Part shown: one piece after another, positions 1-7,792 of the stretch
Layout: each line of letters begins with the position of its first letter
Numbering within the stretch: the stretch's first letter is position 1
Origin: CBDBBY01 sp965205055
GTDB lineage: Bacteria > Pseudomonadota > Alphaproteobacteria > Rhodobacterales > Rhodobacteraceae
Reading direction: 5' to 3'
Length of the DNA: 64,000 nt
NCBI GenBank assembly: GCA_965205055.1
Contig: OZ242030.1
Span: 1,240,001-1,304,000 of the forward strand
Program-made: the position numbers and the translations under genes
Notes under the pieces: model-generated
What the model saw: the letters and a program-made list of their open reading frames with translations, nothing else
Database searches by the model: none
What the model was told of the DNA's origin: nothing

Positions 1-1
1 C

Positions 2-724
2 TTGGATAGCAGCAATGTCTTCGCCGGTCTGATTTGCTTCAGCGATGCCAAACTCGTCGAAACGCATCCACCCCCAACCAAGTGGGCGCAATTCGAAGTA
101 GCAGTTGGACAGCCTAAGAGGTCGCACCGGGCTTTCTACCCCGGTATCGACCGGCGCAAGTTCTACCATCACCATGCCGACGCGGAGGCTCTTGTACATC
201 CGCACCCCAACATTAAGCAAACCATCAAATTGCGACCGGCTCCGCCCGGAACGCTTTTCCATTTTACGGTGGACTTCTCCAACCTGTGCAACACGGAACT
301 CGACCTGTTGCTCTATTGCTTGGTGCTGGAAGAGCGGGCAACGGTAACCCTTACCCCTGCCGCACTTGGCCAGGACGCAGATCAGGAGGATGTCACAATG
401 CAGGGGCCGTTGCGGCACAAGCTGGGCGGTGCGAAGCCGCACGGCGCCGGTTCTGTGCAGTTTCGTGTAACAAAGCTGGAAATACGCTCTGACTCCGCTG
501 CCCGATACCGCGGACAAGATGTCACCGAGGTATGGGACGGCGAGCAGGTTGACGAGGAACTCTTGCGACGCACGGCACCTTTTCGCAAGCGCACAGATGA
601 AACAATGCAGGAATTGCGCGCTATGCTGATCTATATCAGCGATGACCCTAGGCAGCCGATTCAGTACCCATCGTATAAATGGTTCCAAACAAGGTCTCAA
701 ACACCTTTGAAACCAACGATGTAG
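2..724 (+). CDS. RAMP-superfamily (Cas7-like) CRISPR protein, 5' end outside window
   Basis: About 240 residues are visible and the reading frame is open to the left edge, so the true start lies outside. The visible part begins with a segment reading FAGLICFSDAKLVET, which resembles the 'G-x-x-x-F-S-D-A' block of RAMP proteins in type III-like loci (I recall the TIGR03986 family). In such complexes RAMP subunits form the crRNA-binding backbone. The C-terminal part (RAMLIYISDDPRQPIQYPSY) reads as a normal protein end. The stop is 13 bases before the GTG of a CARF gene on the same strand, so the two are probably co-transcribed. Type III assignment is inference: no Cas10 is in the window, though it could lie upstream. 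It could be another RAMP subfamily. Confidence 0.6.
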   Translation: MDSSNVFAGLICFSDAKLVETHPPPTKWAQFEVAVGQPKRSHRAFYPGIDRRKFYHHHADAEALVHPHPNIKQTIKLRPAPPGTLFHFTVDFSNLCNTELDLLLYCLVLEERATVTLTPAALGQDADQEDVTMQGPLRHKLGGAKPHGAGSVQFRVTKLEIRSDSAARYRGQDVTEVWDGEQVDEELLRRTAPFRKRTDETMQELRAMLIYISDDPRQPIQYPSYKWFQTRSQTPLKPTM

Positions 725-737
725 AGAAAAAACACTC

Positions 738-1805
738 GTGTCGCGTCTGCTCATCACAACAGTTGGCACTTCCCTGCTTACTAATCGCGACGACCGACCG
801 TGGACAGGCTGGAATGGGCGTGCTGGCAATCCTCTGCCACAGGCGGCCGAGGTAGATCGATGGTTGGAGGCGGCCGACCCGATCTTGGCTAGCGCGGAGA
901 CCAACACCTTGCGAAGTATAGAAATCACTGCCGCGGATCACGTTCTACTGCTGAGCTCGGACACACCTGAAGGATGCTTCTGTTCGGACCGGCTGCGCCG
1001 CTTCTACACGGATATCTTGAAGTGCCGCCGCGTTGAGGCACGTCCGCTGATCGCGCTTGGATACACTGGCACGAGCTTTACTCAGAAAGGGTTGAAGGTT
1101 CTGGTGCACGAAGCGATCACTGCCGTGAAGGAGGCACGAAATTGTTCGCTTGACCCGGTGTTCTGCGCCACCGGCGGGTTCAAGGCCGAGATTGCCTTCT
1201 TAAACCTTTTGGGCGCCTTGCTTGCGATTGAAGTGATTTATATCCATGAGCGGTTCCGGGAAGTTGTACGTCTTCCTCGCCTACCGCTGACTTGGGATGC
1301 GAATTGGTTCTTGAAACGTCAAAAGTTTTTCGAATGGATTCAAGCCGAGTTGCGTCCGAGTAATGAGGTGATGAGTCGAGTAAAGGCCGATCCTGAACTT
1401 CAACCGCTCATCGAAAATACCGCTGAGGGATTTTCTTTCCTCAATGCGGCGGGCGAACTGCTCTTTACTGCAGCTGGTGCGATAGGTCCTCGCGCCGTCT
1501 GGCCTTCTGCGGTGCCGCTACCGCCAGGCGACAAGAGCGGGCTATCCGGCATACCGCATCACCGCCCGAAGGGTTGGGAATCGTTCGTAAGTCGCCTTTG
1601 CAAACTCGATTGCGTAAGCCGAGTGTCATACGATAGCGCGGCGTTCGGAGGAGCCCCGGCAAAAGTGCTCTGCGCGACCAAGGGCACGATCAGCGTACGG
1701 TGGGGTCCAGCAGACTGTGAGTTGCCGCTGCGCGTGGAAACAACCGCACAAGGCACCGCCCAAACGGAACTTGTAAGAGTATATATCGAGAATAAATTCC
1801 TGTGA
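738..1805 (+). CDS. CARF-domain CRISPR accessory protein (APE2256-like)
   Basis: This 355-residue protein has a GTG start 13 bases after the preceding RAMP gene. Residues 1-175 look like a CARF Rossmann domain: an opening strand ending in TTVGTSLLTN and, near residue 150, CATGGFKAEIAFLNLLGAL. These are the two loops that bind cyclic oligoadenylate in CARF proteins. Family knowledge: APE2256-type CARF proteins accompany type III CRISPR systems, where cyclic oligoadenylate made by Cas10 activates or is degraded by them. The C-terminal third (from about residue 270, starting HHRPKGWESF and ending in a strand-rich segment with LRVETTAQGTAQTELV) recurs in relatives from memory, but I cannot assign its activity. 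A RelE-like nuclease or a ring nuclease are both possible. Confidence 0.7.
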   Translation: MSRLLITTVGTSLLTNRDDRPWTGWNGRAGNPLPQAAEVDRWLEAADPILASAETNTLRSIEITAADHVLLLSSDTPEGCFCSDRLRRFYTDILKCRRVEARPLIALGYTGTSFTQKGLKVLVHEAITAVKEARNCSLDPVFCATGGFKAEIAFLNLLGALLAIEVIYIHERFREVVRLPRLPLTWDANWFLKRQKFFEWIQAELRPSNEVMSRVKADPELQPLIENTAEGFSFLNAAGELLFTAAGAIGPRAVWPSAVPLPPGDKSGLSGIPHHRPKGWESFVSRLCKLDCVSRVSYDSAAFGGAPAKVLCATKGTISVRWGPADCELPLRVETTAQGTAQTELVRVYIENKFL

Positions 1806-2010
1806 GGGCGACGAAATAGGTGCCTATTGATCGATGGGGCAATCAGCACGCTTGGTTTTAGCGTCTTCAGTTATGAAAGGACAAGTTTTGAATTTTGGCG
1901 GTGGGTCTCCGGCAAATGATGAGCGAAAATCTTCAAGGTCCGATCATGAATCCATGCCAGAAACGCGTTTTGGCACAAACACATTGGGACTCTCAACGAT
2001 CCCTGCCAAT

Positions 2011-3257
2011 GGCTTATTGCTTTGAGTCCGCAGCCACAACATGTTGATTCCCGTCGAAAGCGGGCTTTCGGGCTCGAAAATTCGGTCGGAATGATCGGAG
2101 TCCGGCCGTTCCGCGCGGCTTCCGGCGCGATTTCGAGGGATCTGCTTGCGATCCGGCGGCAAAATGCGAATTGAAGTACGAAGCTGCCGTCCGGGGCGGG
2201 TTCGCTCCGGGTCCGGGCGGCGCGATCGGAAGCGGCGTCCGGTCAGGGTTCGGCGGCGGCGGTGTCCTTCCAGGTCGCCGGGCCCGACGCAAGGCCCGCG
2301 TCGAGCAGCGCGAACAAGCTTTCGCCGCGCCGCCGCCGCCAGTTCCATCGGAACGACCATTCGACGAGCTGCCAGTCCAGGTGCTTTCTCCGGAATCCGT
2401 GCAGGACGCCGAGGCCCCGGCGCTTGAGGTTCGAGAACACGCGGTGGATCCACTCCAGGACTTCATGCGCCGGCCTGTCTCCGACCGCGATCACCGTGTG
2501 GTTCTCCAGCCCGTCGCAGCCGGCCCAGCCGTCGGTCACGATCCACGTTCCCGGTTCGGCGGTGTCTTCGAGGAACGCCTTCAGCGTCGGGCCGGACTGG
2601 TCCATGATCCTGCGGAGCTCGGCGCACCCGGGACTGTTCTCCCCGAACACCTCGACCGCTCCGGCGATCATCAGCCGGCCCTCGCGGCCGCGCCCGCCCG
2701 GCGGCGGCTCGGAGCCCTTGAGGCGGTAGGGAATGCTCGTCTCGTCCGCCTGCACGTTCATGATCAGCGGAAACCCGTCGGCGACCTCCATCGCCCGGCG
2801 GATCTTCTGCACCAGCGTCCAGGCCGACTTTCAGCTCCCCAGGCCCGGATGGTGCTGCAGCTGCAAGGCCGACATCCCGTTCGAATGCGAAGTCATGATG
2901 TGGAGAGCCCGATGCCAGCTCCTCAGCGGCACGTGCGAGCGGTGCATGAACGTCCCGGCCGTCGCCGAGGTCTGCTTCCTGCAGTCGCGGCACTGGCGGA
3001 CGCAGCGCGGCCGCTTGAGCCGGACCGCGTTCCTGCTTCCGCAGTCAGGGCAAACGAAGCCGTCCGGCCATCTGCGCCGGAACAGATCCTCCGCGCACGC
3101 CTCGTCGTCCGGGAACATCCGCTCGAACTCGTCGGCGGACATCGCATTCGGAAATTCGGATTGATTCGCCATGCGCCACTTATGGCATGAACGTGAAGGG
3201 AACGTCAAGTGCTCAAAAACACAATATATGGACGCTGCGGATTCAAGTAAATAAGCC
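2011..3257. mobile_element. IS1595-family insertion sequence
   Basis: This 1,247-bp element has imperfect terminal inverted repeats: the left end reads GGCTTATTGCTTTGAGTCC and the right end, reversed, GGCTTATTTACTTGAATCC, both continuing into GCAGC. It is bracketed by a 12-bp direct repeat, ATCCCTGCCAAT, at 1999-2010 and 3258-3269. Ends of the GGCTTATT type and the encoded zinc-ribbon transposase fit the IS1595 family. The family usually gives an 8-bp duplication, so the 12-bp repeat is odd, but the related short element at 16915-17141 shows the same length. The transposase carries a nonsense codon, so this copy is probably not autonomous. Confidence 0.85.
2243..3172 (-). pseudogene. IS1595-family transposase with in-frame stop
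   Basis: Read from ATG 3172 this would be a 309-residue IS1595 (ISXO2-like) transposase. The N-terminal region has a zinc ribbon, CPDCGS followed by CRDCRKQT. The C-terminal catalytic domain includes MNVQADETS and ends near residue 309. A TGA at 2831-2833 interrupts the frame just after HHPGLGS, where relatives have Trp (LGxWKSAW), so a single TGG to TGA change explains the break; both halves are in the same frame. Long plus-strand frames across this element are shadows of the GC-rich coding strand. Without read-through the product would lack the DDE-type catalytic core. Confidence 0.8.
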
Positions 3258-3470
3258 ATCCCTGCCAATAATTTGCTTTCCGAGTACTTGCCCGCTTTCG
3301 CTCAAGAGCGGTGGCCTGTCATCTAGACGAGTTCGGACATTCGGCGACAGGTGTTCCAGCACGCTAATTGACCGGGTCCAGAGGTGGTGCTGCCTAGGAA
3401 GCCGCATTACCACCAAAGCTTCTTCGATAGTTGAACCGCCAAACTTAAGAAGCCGCCGAATAAAAGACTG

Positions 3471-4772
3471 CTAACGTTGATCGCCTGAATTCCCATAAGG
3501 GCCGAGTTGTGGGAATTTGAAAATGTCCTCACGGGAACAACCCAACAGCGATAACACGCCATTCAGAAGTTCGTCAGTTGTTTTATGCGATACTGGTGCA
3601 AAGCCATGTCCAGCAATTGAAGCGTTTCGAATTTGCAAGGGCGATTCCTTTTTATTCCAACCCAACTCGGCAAAGTGTGCACCTAATGGATTTCCCATGT
3701 GCTTTAACAATTCAAAAGCTTCTTGAAGTGCAATCTTCAGTTTCCCGTTTTCTGCCCCTTTCCCCGCGTGCTCGCGCATCGGCAGCGGAAGTCTTTCGAT
3801 TGGCACGCTTGAGGTGCGGATCCCGTAGTCCTGCCATAAGCGCAACTGCGCGATCGCCTCAACCGCTCGATAGAGCCGGGCAACGGCGTCCACGTGCCTA
3901 CCTTCTCTTTGGCGCCGCATAGCGTCGGCAATCAGATCTACGATCAGCTCCATAGTCGGTTTGCCCGCGTTATTTTTCAACGGTGTCAGATGATCTTGAG
4001 CTTGGCCAATGTACCTTCGCAACTCATCTGGTGAAATTGGATGCAGGGCTGCCGCCAAGTCATTTAAATTCTTCTTGCACCCATTGAATTTATCAAGGGC
4101 CTTCTTATACTCCGCATTGCTCCAGAGATCATATGCTTCCATAAACATAGCAAGCGCATTCAACTCACTTTTGCGAGAGTCGGTAACCGAAACACGCCTC
4201 AGCGCGTCGCGCAGCTGTTGAGCCCCTTCTTTGAAGGAATTACGGTCAAACGCCTCCTTTGCATCTTCAATGACTTGGTATCCGAGTGAATCCCACGGGT
4301 TTTCCTCGTGAACGACTTGTTCCTGGCCTGATAGTACGGCACCAACATTGTTTCGATCTCGTACCGCACCGCCAACATATGAAAGTCTACATTTCGGCCA
4401 AGGCCGTGCTACCAGAGCGAGTGCAGCACTCATGCACTTCGTTCCACCTGTAAAATCAACAACACAGCCGAACTCTTCGCCGCGTATGCTCCATTGGTGG
4501 ATTTTCCGTTCCAGCCCGTTGCGCATTTCAAGAACACATTGCCTCAAACTTTGAGGATCGGAAAGTTCTACAAATTCATATCGTCCGGGGTCTAACTCGT
4601 AATCTTTTTCGGCTAGATTTCTTTCAATTTCTTCAACTTTGCATGATGTATCTTTCGAGGAGACAAACACGAATCTCTTCGGATTCCAATGTTGGATGGA
4701 AGCAAAAACAGGTTCAGGACTTCCGCCAACCGTCGCAACCAAAAGTATATGTTTGGCGTGTTGAAATGTCAT
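3471..4772 (-). CDS. CARF-HEPN ribonuclease, TIGR02710/Csm6-like
   Basis: The protein is about 433 residues from ATG 4772, chosen because GGGGAG sits 8 bases upstream; an ATG at 4787 is in frame but overlaps the upstream gene. The N-terminal ~150 residues form a CARF domain: LLVATVGGSPEPV, FVSSKDTS, and VVDFTGGTKCMSAALAL as the second ligand-binding loop. The C-terminal half is helical. Near the end it carries RNASIAGH, which fits the R-x(4-6)-H catalytic motif of HEPN RNases and the 'RN-x-S...HG' form I associate with TIGR02710. Known role of the family: cyclic-oligoadenylate-activated RNA cleavage in type III immunity. It is transcribed opposite to the RAMP/CARF pair, and its start is two bases after the stop of a small upstream ORF, so translation is probably coupled. 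Confidence 0.8.
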   Translation of the reverse strand: MTFQHAKHILLVATVGGSPEPVFASIQHWNPKRFVFVSSKDTSCKVEEIERNLAEKDYELDPGRYEFVELSDPQSLRQCVLEMRNGLERKIHQWSIRGEEFGCVVDFTGGTKCMSAALALVARPWPKCRLSYVGGAVRDRNNVGAVLSGQEQVVHEENPWDSLGYQVIEDAKEAFDRNSFKEGAQQLRDALRRVSVTDSRKSELNALAMFMEAYDLWSNAEYKKALDKFNGCKKNLNDLAAALHPISPDELRRYIGQAQDHLTPLKNNAGKPTMELIVDLIADAMRRQREGRHVDAVARLYRAVEAIAQLRLWQDYGIRTSSVPIERLPLPMREHAGKGAENGKLKIALQEAFELLKHMGNPLGAHFAELGWNKKESPLQIRNASIAGHGFAPVSHKTTDELLNGVLSLLGCSREDIFKFPQLGPYGNSGDQR

Positions 4773-4774
4773 GC

Positions 4775-5122
4775 TTATTCTCCCCATACTAGTTGATGCA
4801 GGATTTGCCCGCGAATCGCCTTAATTTTATTGTTGGTCTCCCAACCGGCGATTTCAGTGTTGGCTTTTCCCACAAAAATTGCGGCGGTCGAGGATTGCGA
4901 ATGCAGAGGATTCCTTTTTGGTCGGCAATGACCTCGCTCGGTGCTTCCTTCGAAGAAAACACCGTTCGTCCGCCTTGCGCCGAAGCGCCAATAATGCGTG
5001 GCAACCCAGTCACGCCGACGGACCACAGTTTGATGCTTCTCCGCCTCTTCTTCCGGCAAACTTTGCGAGTGCGCCACCCTATCGGGATGGCGAAACTTGA
5101 ATTCCCGTTTCTTGACCGTCAT
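4775..5122 (-). CDS. Small hypothetical protein coupled to the CARF-HEPN gene
   Basis: This 115-residue frame starts at ATG 5122 with GAGGG five bases upstream, and its TAA stop is two bases before the ATG of the CARF-HEPN gene. The N-terminus is basic (MTVKKREFKFRHPDR) and the middle has DWVATHYWRFGARR. I recognise no family. The good ribosome binding site and tight spacing are the reasons to call it. Composition after residue 60 is less convincing, and a competing plus-strand frame exists. If real, its position makes it a candidate partner or regulator of the CARF RNase. Confidence 0.45.
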   Translation of the reverse strand: MTVKKREFKFRHPDRVAHSQSLPEEEAEKHQTVVRRRDWVATHYWRFGARRTNGVFFEGSTERGHCRPKRNPLHSQSSTAAIFVGKANTEIAGWETNNKIKAIRGQILHQLVWGE

Positions 5123-5562
5123 AATGCCCTCGACTGATCTCGTCCGGATGCGCAGCACCACCGTTCACAGGTCGATGGCAGCGGTACCGAAATCGCTCCA
5201 TGCTGAACCTTGAATGTCCCATTGGCAACCCTTGAAACACTGCAATCGGGCGACACGCGAGATTACAAAACCAACTAAACCAGAATAATGAGACACGCCC
5301 AAAGGAGACACTGCGATTTCTTATGTTGTCGAGACCGGCTGCGAATGACGCAAAGTCTGCGCCCAAGTTCGCTGCTGGACCGAGGCGCCGATGCGGGCGT
5401 TCTTGGTCGGCTGTTTGGTGCGTTGCAGGAGTGCTATCGAATCCTTGCAGACGTTGAATGCATCTGCTTCGACAGAACCACTGTCAAGTTGCAACCTGCC
5501 AGTACTGGTGCGTTTGCAAAGTTTTGTATGCATTCACTGCAAACGAGCTGGAACCAGACTCA
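5123..5562. other. Intergenic region between divergent CRISPR-associated genes
   Basis: This stretch of about 440 bases separates the leftward CARF-HEPN operon from the rightward Csb2/Cas6-like gene and should contain both promoters. Overlapping short frames exist on both strands but none has a recognisable product. The missing N-terminal Cas5-like half of a Csb2 protein would be expected in its right part; I see no trace of it in any frame. Confidence 0.5.
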
Positions 5563-6408
5563 ATGAAGGGCAGTTCGGCAATCGCGACTTCAGCTAGCTC
5601 AAAACGTATGGACATCGGACCGTTTCATCATAACCTACCGACCGTTGCGCGCTATCTGTTAGCTGGGCATCCACGCCCAAGGATCGAGGATGCGATAAAA
5701 ATCGGCGAGGTCATGCGTCGCGCCGCCTTGTCCAAATTCAACTGGGAAGTGGACGAATCAGGTAGACGGCGTCCAAAGGCACCTTGGCAGATTTCAGGTC
5801 GTCCAGAAGGAACGCCTAGCCGAGACCCATATCATGGGCATGCATTTTGGATACCGGAAGATTCAGACGGAGATGGGTTCATTGATCATTTGTCTGTCTA
5901 TATTTCTGCTGGCATCAACAACGAAATACGTCAGGCGCTTGATAGTATTAACAGACTTTGGTACGAGAAACCAAAACACCCAGCGGACGGAGCCAGATCG
6001 CAATTCACAAAAGAATGGCGCCTTGCGCTTGATGGATTCGGTGTGGCAAAGGATTTTAGCCAAAGCACAAATATATTTGCACAGGCAAAGTGCTGGCAAA
6101 GCGTTACCCCATTCTTGTCATCCGGGCGTCTGAAGAAGGAAGGTTACCCTAGAGAAGTTTTGCGATTGCTAAAGCTTCGCGGCCACTGCATAGCAAATAT
6201 AAGTATAAGTGAACTGGATCAGATCACTGTCGGAGAAACCGTGCGTCGTCCAATTCATTTTCATCGGTTTCGCTCAAGAGGCCGAGAAGCGCAATTTGAC
6301 ACTTCGGGCGCGTTCTTGAGGATTGAGTTTCCTGAACCAAAATACGGCCCATTTGCGCTAGGGTATGCGAGTCACTTTGGACTTGGCCTATTTTCTGCAA
6401 TAAGTTGA
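5563..6408 (+). CDS. Cas6-like protein resembling the C-terminal half of Csb2
   Basis: From ATG 5563 the product is about 281 residues (266 from ATG 5608; neither start has a clear ribosome binding site). It matches the middle and end of Csb2 (GSU0054) proteins of type I-G/I-U systems. The matching blocks are VARYLLAGHPRPRIEDAI, then GHAFWIPEDSDGDGFIDH, then CWQSVTPFLSSGRLKKEG, and at the end GPFALGYASHFGLGLF with a glycine-rich loop. In Csb2 this half is the Cas6-like endoribonuclease that cuts the repeat RNA, and the N-terminal half is Cas5-like. Only the Cas6-like half is present here, so it is either a stand-alone processing enzyme or a truncated Csb2. A single I-E-like repeat follows 63 bases downstream, a plausible substrate. 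Confidence 0.7.
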   Translation: MKGSSAIATSASSKRMDIGPFHHNLPTVARYLLAGHPRPRIEDAIKIGEVMRRAALSKFNWEVDESGRRRPKAPWQISGRPEGTPSRDPYHGHAFWIPEDSDGDGFIDHLSVYISAGINNEIRQALDSINRLWYEKPKHPADGARSQFTKEWRLALDGFGVAKDFSQSTNIFAQAKCWQSVTPFLSSGRLKKEGYPREVLRLLKLRGHCIANISISELDQITVGETVRRPIHFHRFRSRGREAQFDTSGAFLRIEFPEPKYGPFALGYASHFGLGLFSAIS

Positions 6409-6471
6409 GTGCATTTATTCATAAAACCGGTACTGGGTGAGCCGCCATGTTTTCCGCTCGCTCTACGGGGC

Positions 6472-6500
6472 CGGTTCATCCCCGCGTATGCGGGGAACGC
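6472..6500 (-). CRISPR. Single type I-E-like CRISPR repeat
   Basis: A 29-base unit reads on the minus strand as GCGTTCCCCGC-ATAC-GCGGGGATGAACCG. It has the hallmark CCCCGC/GCGGGG stem and the conserved AACCG end of type I-E-type repeats. It stands alone: no second copy lies 61 bases away on either side. It begins 63 bases after the Cas6-like gene and abuts a partial sppA copy on its right. On the usual crRNA strand a leader would lie to the right, which is where the sppA copy begins. I read this as the last repeat of an array that was removed by rearrangement. Confidence 0.75.
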
Positions 6501-6511
6501 TGCGGCCTTTC

Positions 6512-6924
6512 TCCCCGAATTTCTCTTTCATTTTAGGGACCAGGTAGCTGATTCCGTCCGCCAAGCCGAGTTCGACCGCCCGCGCTCCCGTCCAGAATTT
6601 CCCGGTGAACAGATCGTCGCCTGAAAGCTTGCTCCCCCGGCGGTCGGTGACGTGCTGAATGAAGGTCCGGTGCAATTCGCTCTGCAGCTCCTCCAGCCGC
6701 GAGACGTCGCTTTCCTTCTCGGGCAGGAACGGGTCAAGGATGCTCTTGTCTTCGCCGGCGGTATGAACCCTTCGCTCTATGCCCGATCTCTTCAGAAGAT
6801 CATGAAACCCGAACGAGGCGGAGATCACGCCTACGGATCCGACGATTGAAGATGGATCGGCAAAAATCTCATCCGCAGCGCATGCGATCCAATACCTGCC
6901 TGATGCGGCAAGATCTTCGACGAA
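6512..6924 (-). pseudogene. Internal fragment of sppA (duplicate of 17404-18204)
   Basis: Bases 6512-6924 match the central part of the intact S49 peptidase gene at about 17530-17936 with few differences. The retained part covers the region after the catalytic serine block through the KMKEKFGE segment. The catalytic-serine end and the C-terminus are missing. Read leftward, the frame runs straight into the solitary CRISPR repeat, giving a nonsense tail ending RIRGDEP. On the right it breaks abruptly into a TRAP-permease sequence. It is a transplanted fragment with no expected function and marks a rearrangement breakpoint. Confidence 0.85.
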
Positions 6925-7383
6925 GTGGCGGGAGTAACTGTGGGCTTTTGCGTGATAGCCGGTCTTATCTGCTATCCGCTGAACAAGATCATGGCTCGAC
7001 AGGGCGACCGCCCCGCGACAGAGAAATACTTCTCGGAGATGTTCGTGGTCGAAGGCTTCAAAATAACCGAGGTCCCGTCCATCGTGATACGGTCGGCGCA
7101 GATCAACGGCATCCTTGCGCCGCTCATTGCCATATCCGTAGTCATGTAGCAGATCCTGTCCTTGCTAGGGGCGCAGGAGGTCATCGGCGGATTCGTGACT
7201 TCCATGGGCGGCTATCATGCCGTTCTCTTCACTTCGATGGTTATCGTGTTCTTCTCCGGCATGATTCTGGAAAGCCTGCCGGTGACAATCATCTTGGCGC
7301 CGATATCGCGGCGTCCGTCGGGGTGAATCCAATCCATTTCTCGGTGATCTTTCTGGTCGGCGCATTCATCGGATTCATTAAAA

Positions 7384-7419
7384 TTTATAGCAGAAGAAGC
7401 GGCGCAGCCAAACCCGGAC
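7384..7419 (-). CRISPR. Stray type II-C CRISPR repeat inside the TRAP permease remnant
   Basis: This 36-base sequence matches the repeat of the 13.1-16.8 kb array at 34 of 36 positions. The two differences turn GTTCTAG into TTTATAG. On the crRNA strand the repeat end becomes TGCTATAAA, a better -10 than in ordinary repeats. It lies between the GFI and TPPYG codons of dctM. Without the small element at 7427-7599 it is followed by about 26 bases before the transporter sequence resumes, close to one spacer length. It shares the TTTATAG variant with the array's terminal repeat at 16743-16778. Confidence 0.85.
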
Positions 7420-7426
7420 GGAGGAT

Positions 7427-7599
7427 GGGTGCATCCCATATTTTTTGGTTAGGCGGCTACAGGGCGGAAAACCCTTCAATTGCTGTTTTGGACCTGCGGT
7501 TGTTTTCGAAGCAGCCTTCAATGGCGAGCAGGGCGTTGGCATCGACTTCCGACCACTGGTGCTTTGCTCCTTTCAATCCAAAGAAAATGGGATGCACCC
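7427..7599. mobile_element. Small inverted-repeat element (MITE-like)
   Basis: The ends are near-perfect inverted repeats of about 23 bp beginning GGGTGCATCCCAT and continuing through a T-rich stretch to TTTGG, with two mismatches. A 9-bp direct repeat, ACGGAGGAT, flanks it at 7418-7426 and 7600-7608. The interior (~130 bp) has no intact ORF; read leftward it gives a fragment like AKHQWSEVDANALLAIEG, which may be transposase-derived. A 9-bp duplication is compatible with several IS families, so I do not assign one. It entered after the CRISPR repeat had reached dctM, because the duplication includes the last bases of that repeat. Confidence 0.65.
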
Positions 7600-7792
7600 A
7601 CGGAGGATTGCAACGGGGCTAGGCAAAACGCCTCCATACGGCCTGAATCTCTATGTCGCTTCCGGGGTGACGGGAGTGCCTTATTTCCGATTGCTGCGCT
7701 ACACAGTGCCTTACCTTGTGGCGCTGATCAGCGCATGGATTCTGATATCTCTCATTCCCGATCTGACATTGACGCTGGTGCCGAGCAGATAG

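Larger units (their letters stand above)
1834..3326 (+). pseudogene. Small ORF split by the IS1595-family insertion
   Basis: If the insertion sequence (2011-3257) and one copy of its 12-bp direct repeat are removed, the frame beginning at ATG 1834 (or ATG 1873) continues without a break. It runs from 2010 into 3270 and stops at TAG 3324-3326. The rejoined product would be about 77 residues from the first ATG or 64 from the second (MKGQVLNFGGGSPAND...). It sits 28 bases after the CARF gene on the same strand, so it may have been the last gene of that operon. I do not recognise the sequence. No strong ribosome binding site is seen, so the ORF could be fortuitous; the evidence for it is the clean continuation across the insertion. 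Confidence 0.4.
6925..7792 (+). pseudogene. TRAP transporter large permease (DctM-like) remnant
   Basis: Three pieces in different frames read as the C-terminal half of a DctM-type large TRAP permease. The first is NGILAPLIAISVVM, then a TAG at 7147-7149, then QILSLLGAQEVIGG and FSGMILESLPVTIILAPI. After a frameshift near 7303 it continues SVGVNPIHFSVIFLVGAFIGFI up to about 7380. After a ~245-bp insert it resumes at about 7627 with TPPYGLNLYVASGVTGVP and ends SLIPDLTLTLVPSR at 7792. The G-F-I / T-P-P-Y-G join is the conserved transporter loop, so the insert split an originally continuous frame. Stop, frameshift and insertion make it non-functional. Confidence 0.8.

Noticed and set aside
2171..3190. 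339-codon plus-strand frame across the IS1595 element
   Set aside because: It is the GC-rich antisense of the transposase and shows no recognisable domain.
5079..5366. 95-codon leftward frame upstream of the small CARF-coupled ORF
   Set aside because: It overlaps the better-supported start at 5122 in a different frame and has no ribosome binding site or recognisable sequence.
6500..6600. Further type I-E-like repeats next to the solitary one
   Set aside because: No second CCCCGC/GCGGGG unit is present at a 61-bp period on either side.
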